NCBI RefSeq assembly: GCF_900112065.1
Contig: NZ_FOKE01000001.1
Coordinates: 326,828 to 390,827, forward strand
Source of the DNA: Cohnella sp. OV330
GTDB lineage: Bacteria > Bacillota > Bacilli > Paenibacillales > Paenibacillaceae
Reading direction: 5' to 3'
DNA: 64,000 nucleotides
Both the position numbers and the translations under genes were made by a program. The notes under the pieces are model-generated. The model ran no database searches and was not told the DNA's origin. It saw nothing but the letters and a program-made list of their open reading frames with translations. Below, one piece after another: positions 1 through 10,033 of the stretch. Position 1 is the first letter of the stretch, and each line of letters opens with the position of its first letter.

Positions 1-204
1 TAGCGCAATTTTGCGCTATTCTTGTGCATGATGTTAGCGGCGGCGTGGACGGAATCGTGCAAATATTCGTTATTCGTGTCACTTCGCAGCTACAAGCGGC
101 GACGTGAAGACCTCACGCCGATGGCGTGAGGTCTTCACGGGAACCGCTATAGCGCAAGACGGACAATCAAGCTTCAGCGAACGGAACGGCCAAAGCCGCC
201 TCCG
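1..204. repeat. Intergenic stem-loops downstream of the GH10 gene
   Basis: No gene is seen here. Positions 1-18 form a short perfect hairpin (TAGCGCAA, TT, TTGCGCTA). Positions 103-139 form a perfect 17-bp inverted repeat with a 3-base loop (GAT). It lies about 65 bases past the GH10 stop codon, on the side where minus-strand transcription would end, but has no T-run on either side, so it is an atypical terminator or an RNA-processing hairpin. Bases 11-26 and 65-78 share a weak TATTC..GTG similarity about 53 bases apart, which may be the end of an array like those described elsewhere in the window. Confidence 0.5.
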
Positions 205-3200
205 TCATTGCGATTGCATCTGGAGTAGCCGGTCTACCAGGACCGCGGCCTGCGCTCTGTTGGCCGTGCCGTTCGGCACGAAGCTGCCGTCCGGCATGCC
301 GCCGACGATGCCGGCTGCCCGGAGAGCCGTCACGGCTTCGCGCGCGTAGCCGGCGATCGCCAGATCGTCCGCGAATGCTGGCGCATTCTCGCCCGCCGCG
401 CCAAGGTCGGCCCCGGCTGCGGCCAGCGCCCGGTACGTCATGACCGCCATCTCCTGGCGGCTGATCCGGTCCAGGCCGCCAAAGGTGCCGTCGCCTTTGC
501 CCTGTACGATGCCGGCTTGGTATGCTGCCGCAGCGGCGCTTGCGTACCAGGCATCCGCCTTGATGTCGGCGAACGGCAGCCCGGCAGAGGCATCGCCAGG
601 CTTCAAGTCGAGCGCACGCACGAGCATCTGCGCGAATTCGGCCCGCGTGACCTCCCGATTCGGCGCGAAGTAGACGTCGGTAGCGCCATTTGAGCCGCTC
701 GATCTATCGGGGCCGTTCACGCCGTACACGACGCCGCGCGCCGACAGCGCGAGAATGCTGTCCGTCGCCCACGCCGCCAGGCGCTCGTCGGCGAAGCGCA
801 CCTGCGCCGGCGCTGCCGCATACAGGCTGAAGTGGCTTGCATCGAACGCAACCGTGCCCGTGGCCGGGTCGTAGCGGCCGTTCTTGATCACTTCAAGTCC
901 ATCGGTATCGGAGAGCGCGTAGATCACGATCTGCCCCGGACGGACGCCGGGCTCCAGCGCGTACGGGATGGATACCCGAACTTTCCTGTCCGCGCCGAAC
1001 GCGCTGATACGCGCGCCGCCCGCGCTGAGCGCGAAGTCGTATACCGGCCGGTCGCCGATTTTACCGCGCGCTTCCCCGGACAGCGTCGCGGCATCCGTCA
1101 GGCTCACGCTCAGCTCGACGTCGCCTGCGAGACCCGCCTCTTCGAACAGGGAGAGCGGGAGCGCCAGCTCGGCAAGTCCCGTAGCGATCCGGATCTCCCG
1201 CACGCCGGCCTCGCCCGCCGTTTTCACCTGCGCGAGCGGCAGTTTGACGGCAATGGTCTTCGTATCGGCCGGTGTCCGAATGTCGAACCGGATGCGTCCG
1301 TCTTTCAAGTCCTTCAACGCTTCCGCGAACGCCGCCGCGCCTACGCTAGCCGACGCTTTGCCGCTTGCGTCCACCGTTACTCCTATCGGATCCGCGCCGA
1401 CCGTCGTTCCCGGGTTCGTGCCGTTGCCGGGCTGCGTCCCGTCGGTCTCCTTCAGCTGAAGCACGCCGAACCTGGACGTGTTCGCGTAGGACTGACCCGT
1501 CGGATCGTTCCAAGTAAACACGCTGTCCCGCGTTCCGCCGTCCTGATCGTTGTTGACCTGCAGATCGAAGCCGATTAACTTGCCTGCGGCGGGCGAGATC
1601 GTATCGAGCGCGATCGCAGCTTCCACGGCATAGCCGCCGTCTACAAGCTTCGTCGCCGACGTATAGTTGTCGTCCCGCGCATGCCCGCCGATCGTTTTCG
1701 CGTTCTTGTAGCTAATCCGGTACTGACCGTCGTCGTCTTCATAGGCGGCCGTCTTGCCGTTATTGGGATCGACGAAAATCTCAACCGAGTCCTGCTCCCA
1801 GGCGTTCCCGATGGCGTCGCTCAGCTCGCTGTCCGCCACGATGGCGTAAACGTACAAGTACTGCGCATCCCACAGCGTGCGGAACTCGGCCTTCGCGGCC
1901 GCGCCGCCCTGCTGCTCGACGGCGACGTCGGTCCGGTATGCCGGCGCCGACGACCAGATGCCGTCGGGTTCGCCGTCGATCACCGGCGTACCTCGCACGG
2001 ACGTGCCGAGGCGGGTAGCCTCGATATACGTCAGCACGCCGTAGCCCAGGCTATCGCCTTCCTGCGCGCTGCGCGGGTCGCTCCAGGAGACGATGACCCC
2101 GTTGCCGCCTTGCTCCGAGCCGTCGTTAATCCCCTTGTCGGTCACCCGAACGTCGAACTTCACCTGTTTTCCGAGCGCTCCTTCGAAAGGAATGGCCGTC
2201 TCCAGCACGTATCCGTCCGCCGTCTCCGTGATCGCCGAATGATCGCGCGGGAAGGCAAGCTTGCGGATGCCGCCGTCGTCGACGAACAGCTCGACTTGGT
2301 CGGTCGGGGTATTGGTGAGATCCCGGACCGCTACCCGCACATACAGATGCTGCGCGTCCCACAGTGTCTTCACCTCCGCGGCCAGCGTGCCGAGGCTCTC
2401 CGTTTGCAGCGCAGGCACCGTCTGCCAGACCGGATCCGCGGCGTTCGCCGGCGTCCCCTGCGCCGCGTTCGAGGCTTTCGCCGCGAGCGGGAGCTTGGAC
2501 GGGTCCAGCGTTTTAACCGCTTCGATCATTCCCCAGTACGCGTACTTGGCCTGGTGCCGCTTGTCGAACGGAAATGGCGCGTCCTGACGGGTCGTGCCGC
2601 GGTTGTGCAGCCAAGTATAATCGTCCGCGACGCCCCACAGCGTTACGTTGCTGATCCAACCTTGGGGATTGCCCGCCGCCTTGCCCGCCTCGTCGAGCCG
2701 GACCAGCTCCTTGAACAGCTCCTTATAGCGATAGCCTTGCTTGACCAAAATATCTTCTGGAATCGGCTCGTAGCTCGTACTGTTGTTCGTGTACACCGAT
2801 ACGTCCAGCTCGGTCAGCTGGTTGTCGAAGCCGGCTTCGGCGAACTTGCGGATCGAGTCGGAAATCTGCTGGACCGACGGCCCGCTGATATTGATGTGCG
2901 TCTGATGCCCGACGCCGTCGATCGGCACGCCTTCGTCTCTCAGCGACGTCGCCAGGTTGTAGAGGAAATCCCGTTTCTTCGGATCCTGCGTGTTGTAATC
3001 GTTGATGTAAAGCTTGGCGTCCGGAAGCTCCCGCCGCGCGACGGCGAACGCCGTCTTGATGAAGTCCGTGCCGGTCAGCCGGAACCACTCGCTCCGCCGC
3101 ATGCCGTCCGGCTGGCCTTCGTCGATCACCTCGTTGACCACGTCGACGGACTGAATCTGGACGCCCAACGCCTTGAAGTGCCGCGCCACCGTCTCGATGT

Positions 3201-5142
3201 AAGTCGTCAGCCGGTTTAGCACGAGCGTCTTGTTCTCCGCCGTCGCCTCGAGCGGCTCGCCTTGCGCGTCCTTGAACATCCACTCCGCGGCCTGCGAATG
3301 CCAGGCGAGCGTATGAAGCCGGAAGTCCAAGCCGTGATCCTTGGCATAAAGCGCGACCTTGTCCGCCGAAGCCCAGTTCCAGACGCCCTCGGACGGATTC
3401 AGCGAAGCGGGCTTCGTGGAGTTCTCGGCCACGATCGAACTGTAGTGGTAATCGAGCAGCGCCTTGGCATCGCCTTCGATCTGCGTCGGCTCCACGGCCG
3501 CGCCGATCTTAAACGAATCCGCGTAGACGTCCTTCAGCGCGTCGATGTCCGTCTGGATCGGCAGCGGCCCCGCGACCGGCCCGACGTAGGAAAGCGCGAA
3601 GTCGTCGAGGTAAAACGACCGTTCGCCGCCGGGATTGTCGGCCGCTTCGACGTACGCCCGCAGCATGGACGGCGTCGTCGCCACCGTGAACGTGCCGCTT
3701 AGCCGCACCCACGCGTCCGCGGTTATGTTACCGTTCGAGGAGACGTTCGTGAACGCGCTGTCGCCGGACTGCACGGAGATTCGAAGCGCCGTCGGCGATT
3801 GACCCGGCGCCATCCGCACCCAGGCCGACAGGTTGTATTTGAAGCCCTTATGCATCTTGCCCATCACGTCCAGCAGCGGGCCGTCGTACTGTTGGGACAC
3901 GGTCGCGAGCAGGCTATGCGAGCCGCCCTCCGTATGATTGGCTGCATCGGATACCGCGATATTGCCGTCGCCGAACCGGCGCACCCAGTCGCCTTGCCCG
4001 TCCTCGAAGTCAGCCAGCACGCCGCTTTGATCCAGCTCGCCCGCTCCGGGCTCGCCGTCGTCCGGCGTGACGTCCTTCACGACGACCTCGTCGATATACA
4101 GATCCGCCAAAGACGTCGAGCTCGTCGCGGATTCGACCCAGATGCGCAGCTCCGATGTATTCGCCGGCACCTCGTAAGCTTTCACCTCGAAGGTCGTCCA
4201 GCCGTCGGCATCCGCTTCCCGGTCTCCCACGAGCCAAGGATATTGATTGTCCAGCAGCGGCGAAACGACCTTGGACGCGAGATGCAGCGTATCGGTCCCC
4301 GTGCCGAGTCTGACCTTGAGCGACAGATCGTACGTTCGTCCCGACTGCATGACGCCCGTCAGATTCAGCGACGGGCTGCTGGCCCGCGAGCCGCGTCCGC
4401 TGAACTTGAGCGACTGCGTCCCGTCCGACGCCGCTTCCGCGGACACGCCAATCGTCCCGGTGCCACCCCAGCTCAAGTTTTCCCAGCCGCCGGTCTGCCC
4501 GTCCTCGAAGCTCTGGGACAGCACGTCGGTGCCGGATACCGGCCCCGGACCGACCGGCGGCGTCGGCTCTTCTAACGGCGGCGACACGAGCTTAGCGGCG
4601 AACGTGTCTACGTAGTAGTCGACCGTCGCGCTGTCGGTAGACTGCACGTACACCTGGTAGCCGGAAGCGCGCGCATCGACGGTCATCCGGCCCTCGAGCA
4701 GCACCCAGCCCGCGCTCGTGACCGGCTTGGCGTCGATCTTGGCATAAGCGCCCGCGTCGTCTTGGGGCAGGCCCTGCTGGTTGATCGTCAGCTCGACCGT
4801 CGCCGTGCCGACCGACGTATCTTCCTTCAGCTTGGCGTAGATGGTAAAGTCGTACGTGGCGCCGGGCACCAGCGCGTTCGCGTTCGCGCCCGGCCCGTTC
4901 CACGTCGCGGTGCGGCCGGTCGCGAGCAGGCTGCCCGCCCCGCTTTGCGCGGCCGCCGTCGACTGCGCGACGGTTTCGGACCCGCGCTTGAACCAGCCGT
5001 CCGTTCCCGTGTCGAAGCTAGCGCTCATAACCGTATCTCCCGCCGTTGCCGCGCTCGCTTGGCCTGTGCCCCAGCCGGTCGGCGCCGCGATCGCGATACC
5101 GAGCAGTAGGGCGAGGGCAGGCTTGACTCTTATTTTCCACAT
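205..5142 (-). CDS. S-layer-anchored multidomain GH10 endo-beta-1,4-xylanase
   Basis: A 1645-residue secreted xylanase that should cut glucuronoxylan at the cell surface. Residues 1-31 are a signal peptide. Three CBM22/CBM4_9-like beta-sandwich modules follow (about 32-175, 190-350, 365-515), then the GH10 barrel (about 535-875), two CBM9 modules (about 880-1040 and 1045-1235), a linker with a beta-rich pre-SLH domain, and three SLH repeats (about 1446-1645). The GH10 acid/base is E671 in VVNEVID and the nucleophile E778 in QLTELDV; the 107-residue spacing is normal. This architecture matches XynA1-type enzymes of aldouronate-using Paenibacillus (family knowledge). The start at 5142 is chosen because AAGGGGG lies 9 bases upstream and a signal peptide follows. 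The frame stays open upstream to 5559 through a repeat array, but that would bury the signal peptide. It is last in the xylan gene run and has its own cre site. Confidence 0.95.
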   Translation of the reverse strand: MWKIRVKPALALLLGIAIAAPTGWGTGQASAATAGDTVMSASFDTGTDGWFKRGSETVAQSTAAAQSGAGSLLATGRTATWNGPGANANALVPGATYDFTIYAKLKEDTSVGTATVELTINQQGLPQDDAGAYAKIDAKPVTSAGWVLLEGRMTVDARASGYQVYVQSTDSATVDYYVDTFAAKLVSPPLEEPTPPVGPGPVSGTDVLSQSFEDGQTGGWENLSWGGTGTIGVSAEAASDGTQSLKFSGRGSRASSPSLNLTGVMQSGRTYDLSLKVRLGTGTDTLHLASKVVSPLLDNQYPWLVGDREADADGWTTFEVKAYEVPANTSELRIWVESATSSTSLADLYIDEVVVKDVTPDDGEPGAGELDQSGVLADFEDGQGDWVRRFGDGNIAVSDAANHTEGGSHSLLATVSQQYDGPLLDVMGKMHKGFKYNLSAWVRMAPGQSPTALRISVQSGDSAFTNVSSNGNITADAWVRLSGTFTVATTPSMLRAYVEAADNPGGERSFYLDDFALSYVGPVAGPLPIQTDIDALKDVYADSFKIGAAVEPTQIEGDAKALLDYHYSSIVAENSTKPASLNPSEGVWNWASADKVALYAKDHGLDFRLHTLAWHSQAAEWMFKDAQGEPLEATAENKTLVLNRLTTYIETVARHFKALGVQIQSVDVVNEVIDEGQPDGMRRSEWFRLTGTDFIKTAFAVARRELPDAKLYINDYNTQDPKKRDFLYNLATSLRDEGVPIDGVGHQTHINISGPSVQQISDSIRKFAEAGFDNQLTELDVSVYTNNSTSYEPIPEDILVKQGYRYKELFKELVRLDEAGKAAGNPQGWISNVTLWGVADDYTWLHNRGTTRQDAPFPFDKRHQAKYAYWGMIEAVKTLDPSKLPLAAKASNAAQGTPANAADPVWQTVPALQTESLGTLAAEVKTLWDAQHLYVRVAVRDLTNTPTDQVELFVDDGGIRKLAFPRDHSAITETADGYVLETAIPFEGALGKQVKFDVRVTDKGINDGSEQGGNGVIVSWSDPRSAQEGDSLGYGVLTYIEATRLGTSVRGTPVIDGEPDGIWSSAPAYRTDVAVEQQGGAAAKAEFRTLWDAQYLYVYAIVADSELSDAIGNAWEQDSVEIFVDPNNGKTAAYEDDDGQYRISYKNAKTIGGHARDDNYTSATKLVDGGYAVEAAIALDTISPAAGKLIGFDLQVNNDQDGGTRDSVFTWNDPTGQSYANTSRFGVLQLKETDGTQPGNGTNPGTTVGADPIGVTVDASGKASASVGAAAFAEALKDLKDGRIRFDIRTPADTKTIAVKLPLAQVKTAGEAGVREIRIATGLAELALPLSLFEEAGLAGDVELSVSLTDAATLSGEARGKIGDRPVYDFALSAGGARISAFGADRKVRVSIPYALEPGVRPGQIVIYALSDTDGLEVIKNGRYDPATGTVAFDASHFSLYAAAPAQVRFADERLAAWATDSILALSARGVVYGVNGPDRSSGSNGATDVYFAPNREVTRAEFAQMLVRALDLKPGDASAGLPFADIKADAWYASAAAAAYQAGIVQGKGDGTFGGLDRISRQEMAVMTYRALAAAGADLGAAGENAPAFADDLAIAGYAREAVTALRAAGIVGGMPDGSFVPNGTANRAQAAVLVDRLLQMQSQ

Positions 5143-5231
5143 CCAGGCATTCCCCCTTGAACGTTGTTCCGGATTCGCAAGCGGAGCAGGCCGCGGTCGG
5201 CGTCTCGTTTGTTTGACGACGTCCACACCTA

Positions 5232-5245
5232 TGTAAGCGTTAACA
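5232..5245 (-). promoter_or_regulatory. cre site (CcpA operator) upstream of GH10 xylanase
   Basis: TGTAAGCGTTAACA fits the TGWNANCGNTNWCA cre consensus at every position. It lies 90 bases upstream of the xylanase start and downstream of a possible promoter near 5299-5330, where an inverted repeat TTTACT/AGTAAA occurs at 5309-5326. That placement suits roadblock-type carbon catabolite repression (inference). Confidence 0.8.
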
Positions 5246-5324
5246 GTCGCTTGCGTTCCTCCATTATGCAATTTCCGGCAATCGGGTCGTACCCGGCAAA
5301 GTATGGTATTTACTATAAAAAGTA

Positions 5325-5571
5325 AAGATCCGGTACAGCGCAGCAACCCGGTCACTCGCAGAATCGACTTTGGCAGGGCAGTCTCCGCTAGAAACAAACC
5401 CGCCTCTCGCCGCAGCTTCCAAGCGCGGGAAGTCTCAGATAGGAACAAACGTGCCACTCTCTGCAGGCTCTCCGCGCGAGTAGTCTCCGCTAGAAACAAA
5501 TCTACCACTCGCCGCAGCTTTCCCACGCAGACAGTCTCAAATAGGAACAAGCCTACCACTTGCGCAGACGC
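5325..5571. repeat. 51-bp tandem array (locus A), four clear units plus a degenerate one
   Basis: Units begin at 5380, 5431, 5482 and 5533, exactly 51 bases apart, with a degenerate unit before them. Units alternate between AGTCTCCGCTAGAAACAAA and AGTCTCAGATAGGAACAAA-like cores, so a 102-base higher-order period is also present. The array fills the space between the GH67 stop codon (5572) and the GH10 promoter region. On the minus strand the 17-codon period keeps one open frame (LFLAETTRAESLQRV-like repeats). No start codon with a ribosome binding site is seen for it. Confidence 0.85.
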
Positions 5572-7788
5572 TTAATAGATCGTCCGACCGTGGGCGTCGG
5601 CCATGCCGGATTTGCGATAGAAATAGGTATTGAGCTGGTCCCGCCATTCCCGCGCATGCTCGGCTTGATGGGCGAGTCGCTCCCGGACTTCCACGTAAGC
5701 GCGCGCGGGTAAGCGATTGGCGATATGGTCCCAGGCTGCAAGCAATCCGGCGGCCCGCTCAGCGCCCTCAAAGCGCGTATCGTAAATGTGTTGAATGACC
5801 GTCTTGCCGCTCTTAAGAGGCGTGTCGTAAGGAACATGGTGAAAAAAGAGCAGCAGCTCTTCCGGGCAGGCGTGCGGTAATTCGTACATGGCCGCGGCGG
5901 CGGGGGGATACTGTCCCGCATAGCCGGTTCCGGTCGCGACGGTCCGGTCGACGCCGATGCCGTCCCGGTCCGCATAGTGATAGGTGCCCCAGGGGCTGTA
6001 TTCGTACCCGTCGACGTTCGGGCCGTAATGATGGTTCGGATTGACCATCCAGCCAACGCCAAGCGGCGCCGTGTACGATTCGTATATGGCGTGCGAGTCC
6101 ATCAGCATCCGGATGACGGTCTCCTCGACGGACGCGTCCGATGTCAGCGCCATTCGAATCCACTCGCGTCCGATCGCTTCGGCGGACGCAGACGGATCCC
6201 AGGCGAGCCGGCCGTAACCGTACCAGTTCGCCTGCGCGAGCAGGTGACCGGTCCAGTTGGCATCGGTGCCGACATTGGATACGGCAGCCAGGCCGCCGCG
6301 CCAACCTCCGCCCTCGTTTTCCGCAGCGCCTTGCTCGTCTGCGCTCGCCCCGCCCTTGCGTCCGCCCGCCGCATCCGCCACCGTGCGGCCGTCGCCGGCC
6401 TCGAAGTCCAGCACCTCCTTCCACATCGGGAGAAGGTAGCAGAGATGACGTTGCTGCCCCGTGTACTCCTGCGTAATCTGCAGCTCCAAGGCGATCTGCG
6501 TCCGTCGGAGCCCGAGCAGCAGCGGCGACACGGGTTCCCGCACCTGGAAGTCCATCGGCCCGTGCTTGATCTGCAGCACGACATTGTCCCGGAACGCGCC
6601 GTCGAGGGGCATGAAATGGTCGTAGGCGGCGCGAGCGCGATCGGTCCGCCGGTCCCGCCAATCCTGCTTGCAATCGTAAACGAAGCAGCGCCAGATGACC
6701 GTGCCGTCATGCGGGGCGAGCGCGTCCGCCAGCATATTGGCGCCGTCCGCGTGATCCCGCCCGTAGGTGAACGGGCCGGGGCGATGCTCCGAGTCCGCTT
6801 TGACGACGAAGCCGCCGAACCCGGGGATTACCCGGCATACCTCGGCCGTCGTCTCGCGCCACCAGGCCGCGACGGCAGGGTCCAGCGGATCGGCCGTGCC
6901 GAGCCCGCCGAGCTCGATCGGCGCGGCGAAGTTGACGCTTAGGTATAGCGCGATACCGTATTCGCGGAAGACATCCGCCACCCGCGCCACGTCGCTCAGC
7001 CGTTCGGGCGCCAGCAGCCGCGTCTCTTCGGCATGAACGTTAACATTGTTGATCGCCACCGCGTTAATGCCGACAGAAGCCGTCAAGCGCGCATAATCGG
7101 TAATTCTCTCCGCCCGCTCGCCCAGCCGTCCGCCGTCGAAGAATAAACTCCCGCCCGCATACCCGCGCTCGACGGACCCGTCCGCATTGTCCCAATGGTC
7201 GATCATCCGCAACGGATAGGCCGGCCGCTCCACGATTCGGAGACCGCGAATCTCGGCGCCCGTCTGCAACAGTCGAATGAAGCCGAAGGCCGCATACAAC
7301 GCGCCCTTCGCGCCGCCGCCGAGCAGATAGACGCTGCCGTCGGCGCCGGTCCGGATGGCGTAGCCCTCATCGCCGAGCGTTTCGAAGCCGGGCATTTCCG
7401 CCGCTCCCGCTCCCGCTCCCGCTCCTGCTCCTGCTCCTGCTCCTGCATCCAGGCCCGCCTCAACACCCGCCGCCTCCGCGGCCCATTCATGCCAGCTCTC
7501 CCGCACCCGATCCGCCAGGCCGACGACAATCGCCGGCCCGCCCGGCCCTCCGCCGCCGCCAGCATCCGCCGGCGCAGCCGATACGTCGACCGGCTCGCTG
7601 CCGAGTAAGCCCGCGATCGCGCGCCTCAGCTCACTTCGCGCCGCCGCCAGCTCCGCGCCCTCTCCCGCAATCAAGAGCCTCCCGCAGACCGCCGCATAGC
7701 TCTCGCGCAGCGCCTCGTCCTCGATCCGCCTATAATCCAGCCATGCTTGCTCATACGCTTCGTTTCCCGCTCGCCCGGCATCCATCAT
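5572..7788 (-). CDS. aguA: GH67 alpha-glucuronidase
   Basis: A 738-residue cytoplasmic enzyme (no signal peptide) that removes 4-O-methyl-glucuronic acid from the non-reducing end of imported aldouronates, freeing xylo-oligosaccharides for the neighbouring GH8. Recognisable GH67 segments include [40 protein letters not shown] and the late [22 protein letters not shown] region. It is about 60 residues longer than the Geobacillus enzyme because of two low-complexity insertions, a Gly-Ala run near residues 112-130 and a Gly-rich stretch near 470-495. The start at 7788 is preferred over an in-frame ATG at 7806: GGAGAGGGG sits 7 bases before it, and a terminator-like hairpin ends just upstream of the earlier ATG. 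Confidence 0.92.
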   Translation of the reverse strand: MMDAGRAGNEAYEQAWLDYRRIEDEALRESYAAVCGRLLIAGEGAELAAARSELRRAIAGLLGSEPVDVSAAPADAGGGGGPGGPAIVVGLADRVRESWHEWAAEAAGVEAGLDAGAGAGAGAGAGAGAAEMPGFETLGDEGYAIRTGADGSVYLLGGGAKGALYAAFGFIRLLQTGAEIRGLRIVERPAYPLRMIDHWDNADGSVERGYAGGSLFFDGGRLGERAERITDYARLTASVGINAVAINNVNVHAEETRLLAPERLSDVARVADVFREYGIALYLSVNFAAPIELGGLGTADPLDPAVAAWWRETTAEVCRVIPGFGGFVVKADSEHRPGPFTYGRDHADGANMLADALAPHDGTVIWRCFVYDCKQDWRDRRTDRARAAYDHFMPLDGAFRDNVVLQIKHGPMDFQVREPVSPLLLGLRRTQIALELQITQEYTGQQRHLCYLLPMWKEVLDFEAGDGRTVADAAGGRKGGASADEQGAAENEGGGWRGGLAAVSNVGTDANWTGHLLAQANWYGYGRLAWDPSASAEAIGREWIRMALTSDASVEETVIRMLMDSHAIYESYTAPLGVGWMVNPNHHYGPNVDGYEYSPWGTYHYADRDGIGVDRTVATGTGYAGQYPPAAAAMYELPHACPEELLLFFHHVPYDTPLKSGKTVIQHIYDTRFEGAERAAGLLAAWDHIANRLPARAYVEVRERLAHQAEHAREWRDQLNTYFYRKSGMADAHGRTIY
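7395..7450. repeat. Hexanucleotide repeat inside aguA
   Basis: On the plus strand about eight copies of a six-base unit (GCTCCC, later GCTCCT) occur in tandem. On the coding strand they give an alternating Gly-Ala run. Six-base steps keep frame, so copy-number change would alter linker length and not switch the gene off. Confidence 0.8.
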
Positions 7789-7811
7789 CCATGCGCCCCT
7801 CTCCATGCAAA

Positions 7812-7839
7812 TAAAAAGAGTCTCCTGCTACAGAGACTC
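7812..7839 (-). terminator. Attenuator-like hairpin between GH8 and GH67
   Basis: On the minus strand GAGTCTC and GAGACTC pair around an 8-base loop and are followed by TTTTTATTT, an intrinsic terminator shape. It lies between two genes of the same pathway and strand, so it probably lowers read-through into aguA, unless a second promoter exists. Confidence 0.65.
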
Positions 7840-7885
7840 CCCTCTAACTGCCAACCTCTTCCGAACCTTACCGTCCGCCATTCCC

Positions 7886-9031
7886 TTACGCCGCAGGCAT
7901 CCAGATCCGGTACCGCCCGCTCAGCGCCAGCAGCGCGAACATGTACAGGCAATTGTCATAATAGCGCCGCTCGCCCTCGCGAACCGGCGTATGCCAGAAC
8001 CGCTCGACCGCCTCCCGCGCGTGCTGATTGTCCGGCGCGGCCAGCGCGGCGCACGCATTGGTCGCGACGAGGCCGACCGGATGCAGCGCCGGCTCCTCGA
8101 ACGGCGTACCGTCGATCCGGTAGCGCCGGTAGTCGGCCGGGTCCTTGTCCGCGAAGAAGCGCAGGATCGCCTCCGCCTCGCGCGTCATCCACGGCGTCGC
8201 GCCGAACCAGGCGGCTTCGAGGCCCACGTTCGCCGCGACCCGGTAGGAGTCGCTGTAGAAATGCCCGTAGCCTCGCTCGTCGTTCGGCGTGCCGTCGTAG
8301 TAGGCGTACTCCGGCGCCAGCCCCGTCTCCGGATGGCAGGCGAGCGGCAGGTACGCCCGGCTCGCGGCGGCAGCTTCGCGCCAGAACGGCCGGTCCGCTT
8401 CATCCGCCCACAGCGCGAACAGCTCGTAAAAATGTGGCAAATGGTACGACGGATCGCTGTATTCGCACTCCGGCACGAACTTGATGAGCCGGTTGTCGCG
8501 GTTCCACATCGGGTAGCCCGGCCCCTGCTCGCCGTTGTGCAGGCAGGCCCGCAAAATGTCCCGCGCCTTGGCCGCGTAGTCCAAGGGAGGCTCGCCCTCG
8601 CCCCAGCGGTGCGCGGCGAAGAACAGCGCCAGCGCGAAGTATTCCTCGCCGTCCGGCGCCGGCCCCGATGAGTTCCGCGTCCCGTCAGGCGCGCAGGACC
8701 AGGCGAAGTACCCGGCATGCACGCCTTCCTTCATATGCATGTACGTCCACGTCCACCGCCACAGCCGGTCGAACAACGCCTTGTCGTCCATCTGCACGGC
8801 CATCATCATGCCGTAGGACATGCCCTCGGTGCGCACGTCGAGATTGCCGGTGTCCAGCATATAGCCCATATCGTCGCCGGACGGGTAGTAGATTCGGGTC
8901 CGCTCGTCGTCGCCGAACAGCCGCTGCCACGCATCCGCCAGCCGAGCCTCAATCTCAGCCGGCACATAGCCGTAGCGCTCGAGCAGGTTCGGATATCGCC
9001 CGGCGGTAAAAGCACCGGTTCCGCTATTCAT
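7886..9031 (-). CDS. GH8 reducing-end xylose-releasing exo-oligoxylanase (Rex)
   Basis: A 381-residue protein without a signal peptide. It matches the Rex branch of GH8, which removes single xylose units from the reducing end of xylo-oligosaccharides in the cytoplasm (EC 3.2.1.156, by family). The general acid is E69 in DVRTEGMSYGMM, the same place as in Bacillus halodurans Rex. GHFYSDSYRVAAN carries the Asp expected as general base. The start at 9031 has GGAGGGGG 8 bases upstream. The gene lies 51 bases after the second permease and 97 bases before aguA, so it is probably co-transcribed with the importer. An endo-xylanase of GH8 is possible, but the motif context favours Rex. Confidence 0.9.
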   Translation of the reverse strand: MNSGTGAFTAGRYPNLLERYGYVPAEIEARLADAWQRLFGDDERTRIYYPSGDDMGYMLDTGNLDVRTEGMSYGMMMAVQMDDKALFDRLWRWTWTYMHMKEGVHAGYFAWSCAPDGTRNSSGPAPDGEEYFALALFFAAHRWGEGEPPLDYAAKARDILRACLHNGEQGPGYPMWNRDNRLIKFVPECEYSDPSYHLPHFYELFALWADEADRPFWREAAAASRAYLPLACHPETGLAPEYAYYDGTPNDERGYGHFYSDSYRVAANVGLEAAWFGATPWMTREAEAILRFFADKDPADYRRYRIDGTPFEEPALHPVGLVATNACAALAAPDNQHAREAVERFWHTPVREGERRYYDNCLYMFALLALSGRYRIWMPAA

Positions 9032-9082
9032 CGCGATTGCCCCCTCCTTTTACTAATAATCTCCAATGCGAAGAGCAGCTTC

Positions 9083-10018
9083 TTATCCCTTCACGCCGCC
9101 CACGGTCATGCCCTTCACGAAATACTTCTGCAGGAACGGGTACACGACGATCATCGGTACCGCCGCCACGATCGTCATCGTCGCCCGGATCGACAGCGGA
9201 GATACCTTGACCGCCGCGCCTGCCGACGAATTCGAGAATGCCGTCTCGGCGCTGGAGGTCGTGTTGGAATTCTGCAAGATCTTCTGCAGCTCGTACTGCA
9301 GCGTGCTCAGCTTAACATTGGAGGAGTTGTACAGGAACACGTCGAACCACGAATTCCACTGATAGACTGCCGTGAAGAGCGCCACCGTCGCCAGTACGGG
9401 CAGACACAGCGGGAAAACGATGTTGATGAACGTCCGGAAGTCCCCGGCACCGTCGATCCGCGCCGACTCCATGATGCTCTCCGGCAGTTGCTCGATGAAG
9501 GAACGGATGATGATCAAGTTGAACACGCCGATAATGCCGGGCATGATATAAACCCAGAAGCTGTTGATCAGTCCCAGATCCCGGATGAGCAAGTAGTTCG
9601 GGATCAATCCTCCGTTGATGTACATCGTAATGATAAAAGCAATCGTCACGAACTTCCTCAGCACGTACTCTTGGCGGCTAATCGTATAGGCGACCATCGC
9701 CGAAGCGAACACCGTGACGATCGTGCCGATGACGGTGCGCAGCACCGAGATGAGCGTCGCGTTGTAGATCGTCGCCTCGTTGAACACGAACCTATAGTTC
9801 TCGCCGGAAAACTGCCGGGGCCACAGATGAATGCCGCCCTTGATCGAATCGCTCGCGGCGTTGAGCGACACGGCGAGCGTGTTCAAGAACGGGTACAGCG
9901 TGACGACCATGAGCAGTGTGAGGAAGACGTAATTCAATGTATCGAACACCCGGTCGCCGACCGAAGAATGCCTGCGCGAGCTGCGGGCCAGCCGCGGAGC
10001 GCCTGCCGCTTTCGCCAT
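9083..10018 (-). CDS. ABC sugar transporter permease (LplC/YtcP type)
   Basis: A 311-residue, six-helix CUT1 permease of the LplC/YtcP group. The EAA loop (SIMESARIDGAGDFRTFINIVFPL) that docks the ATPase lies near residues 180-200, and the protein ends in the family signature FVKGMTVGGVKG. It should pair with the LplB-type permease just upstream (15-base gap) and the lipoprotein at 11110-12837 to import aldouronates or xylo-oligosaccharides. The start at 10018 is set by AAGGAGGTG 6 bases before ATG; an in-frame GTG at 10027 overlaps that site. No ATPase gene is nearby, as usual for this class, which shares an MsmX-like ATPase encoded elsewhere. Confidence 0.92.
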   Translation of the reverse strand: MAKAAGAPRLARSSRRHSSVGDRVFDTLNYVFLTLLMVVTLYPFLNTLAVSLNAASDSIKGGIHLWPRQFSGENYRFVFNEATIYNATLISVLRTVIGTIVTVFASAMVAYTISRQEYVLRKFVTIAFIITMYINGGLIPNYLLIRDLGLINSFWVYIMPGIIGVFNLIIIRSFIEQLPESIMESARIDGAGDFRTFINIVFPLCLPVLATVALFTAVYQWNSWFDVFLYNSSNVKLSTLQYELQKILQNSNTTSSAETAFSNSSAGAAVKVSPLSIRATMTIVAAVPMIVVYPFLQKYFVKGMTVGGVKG

Positions 10019-10033
10019 AGGGACCACCTCCTT

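Noticed and set aside
5143..5559. N-terminal extension of the GH10 xylanase
   Set aside because: It would bury a good signal peptide and its ribosome site; the extension consists of repeat-array sequence and linker.
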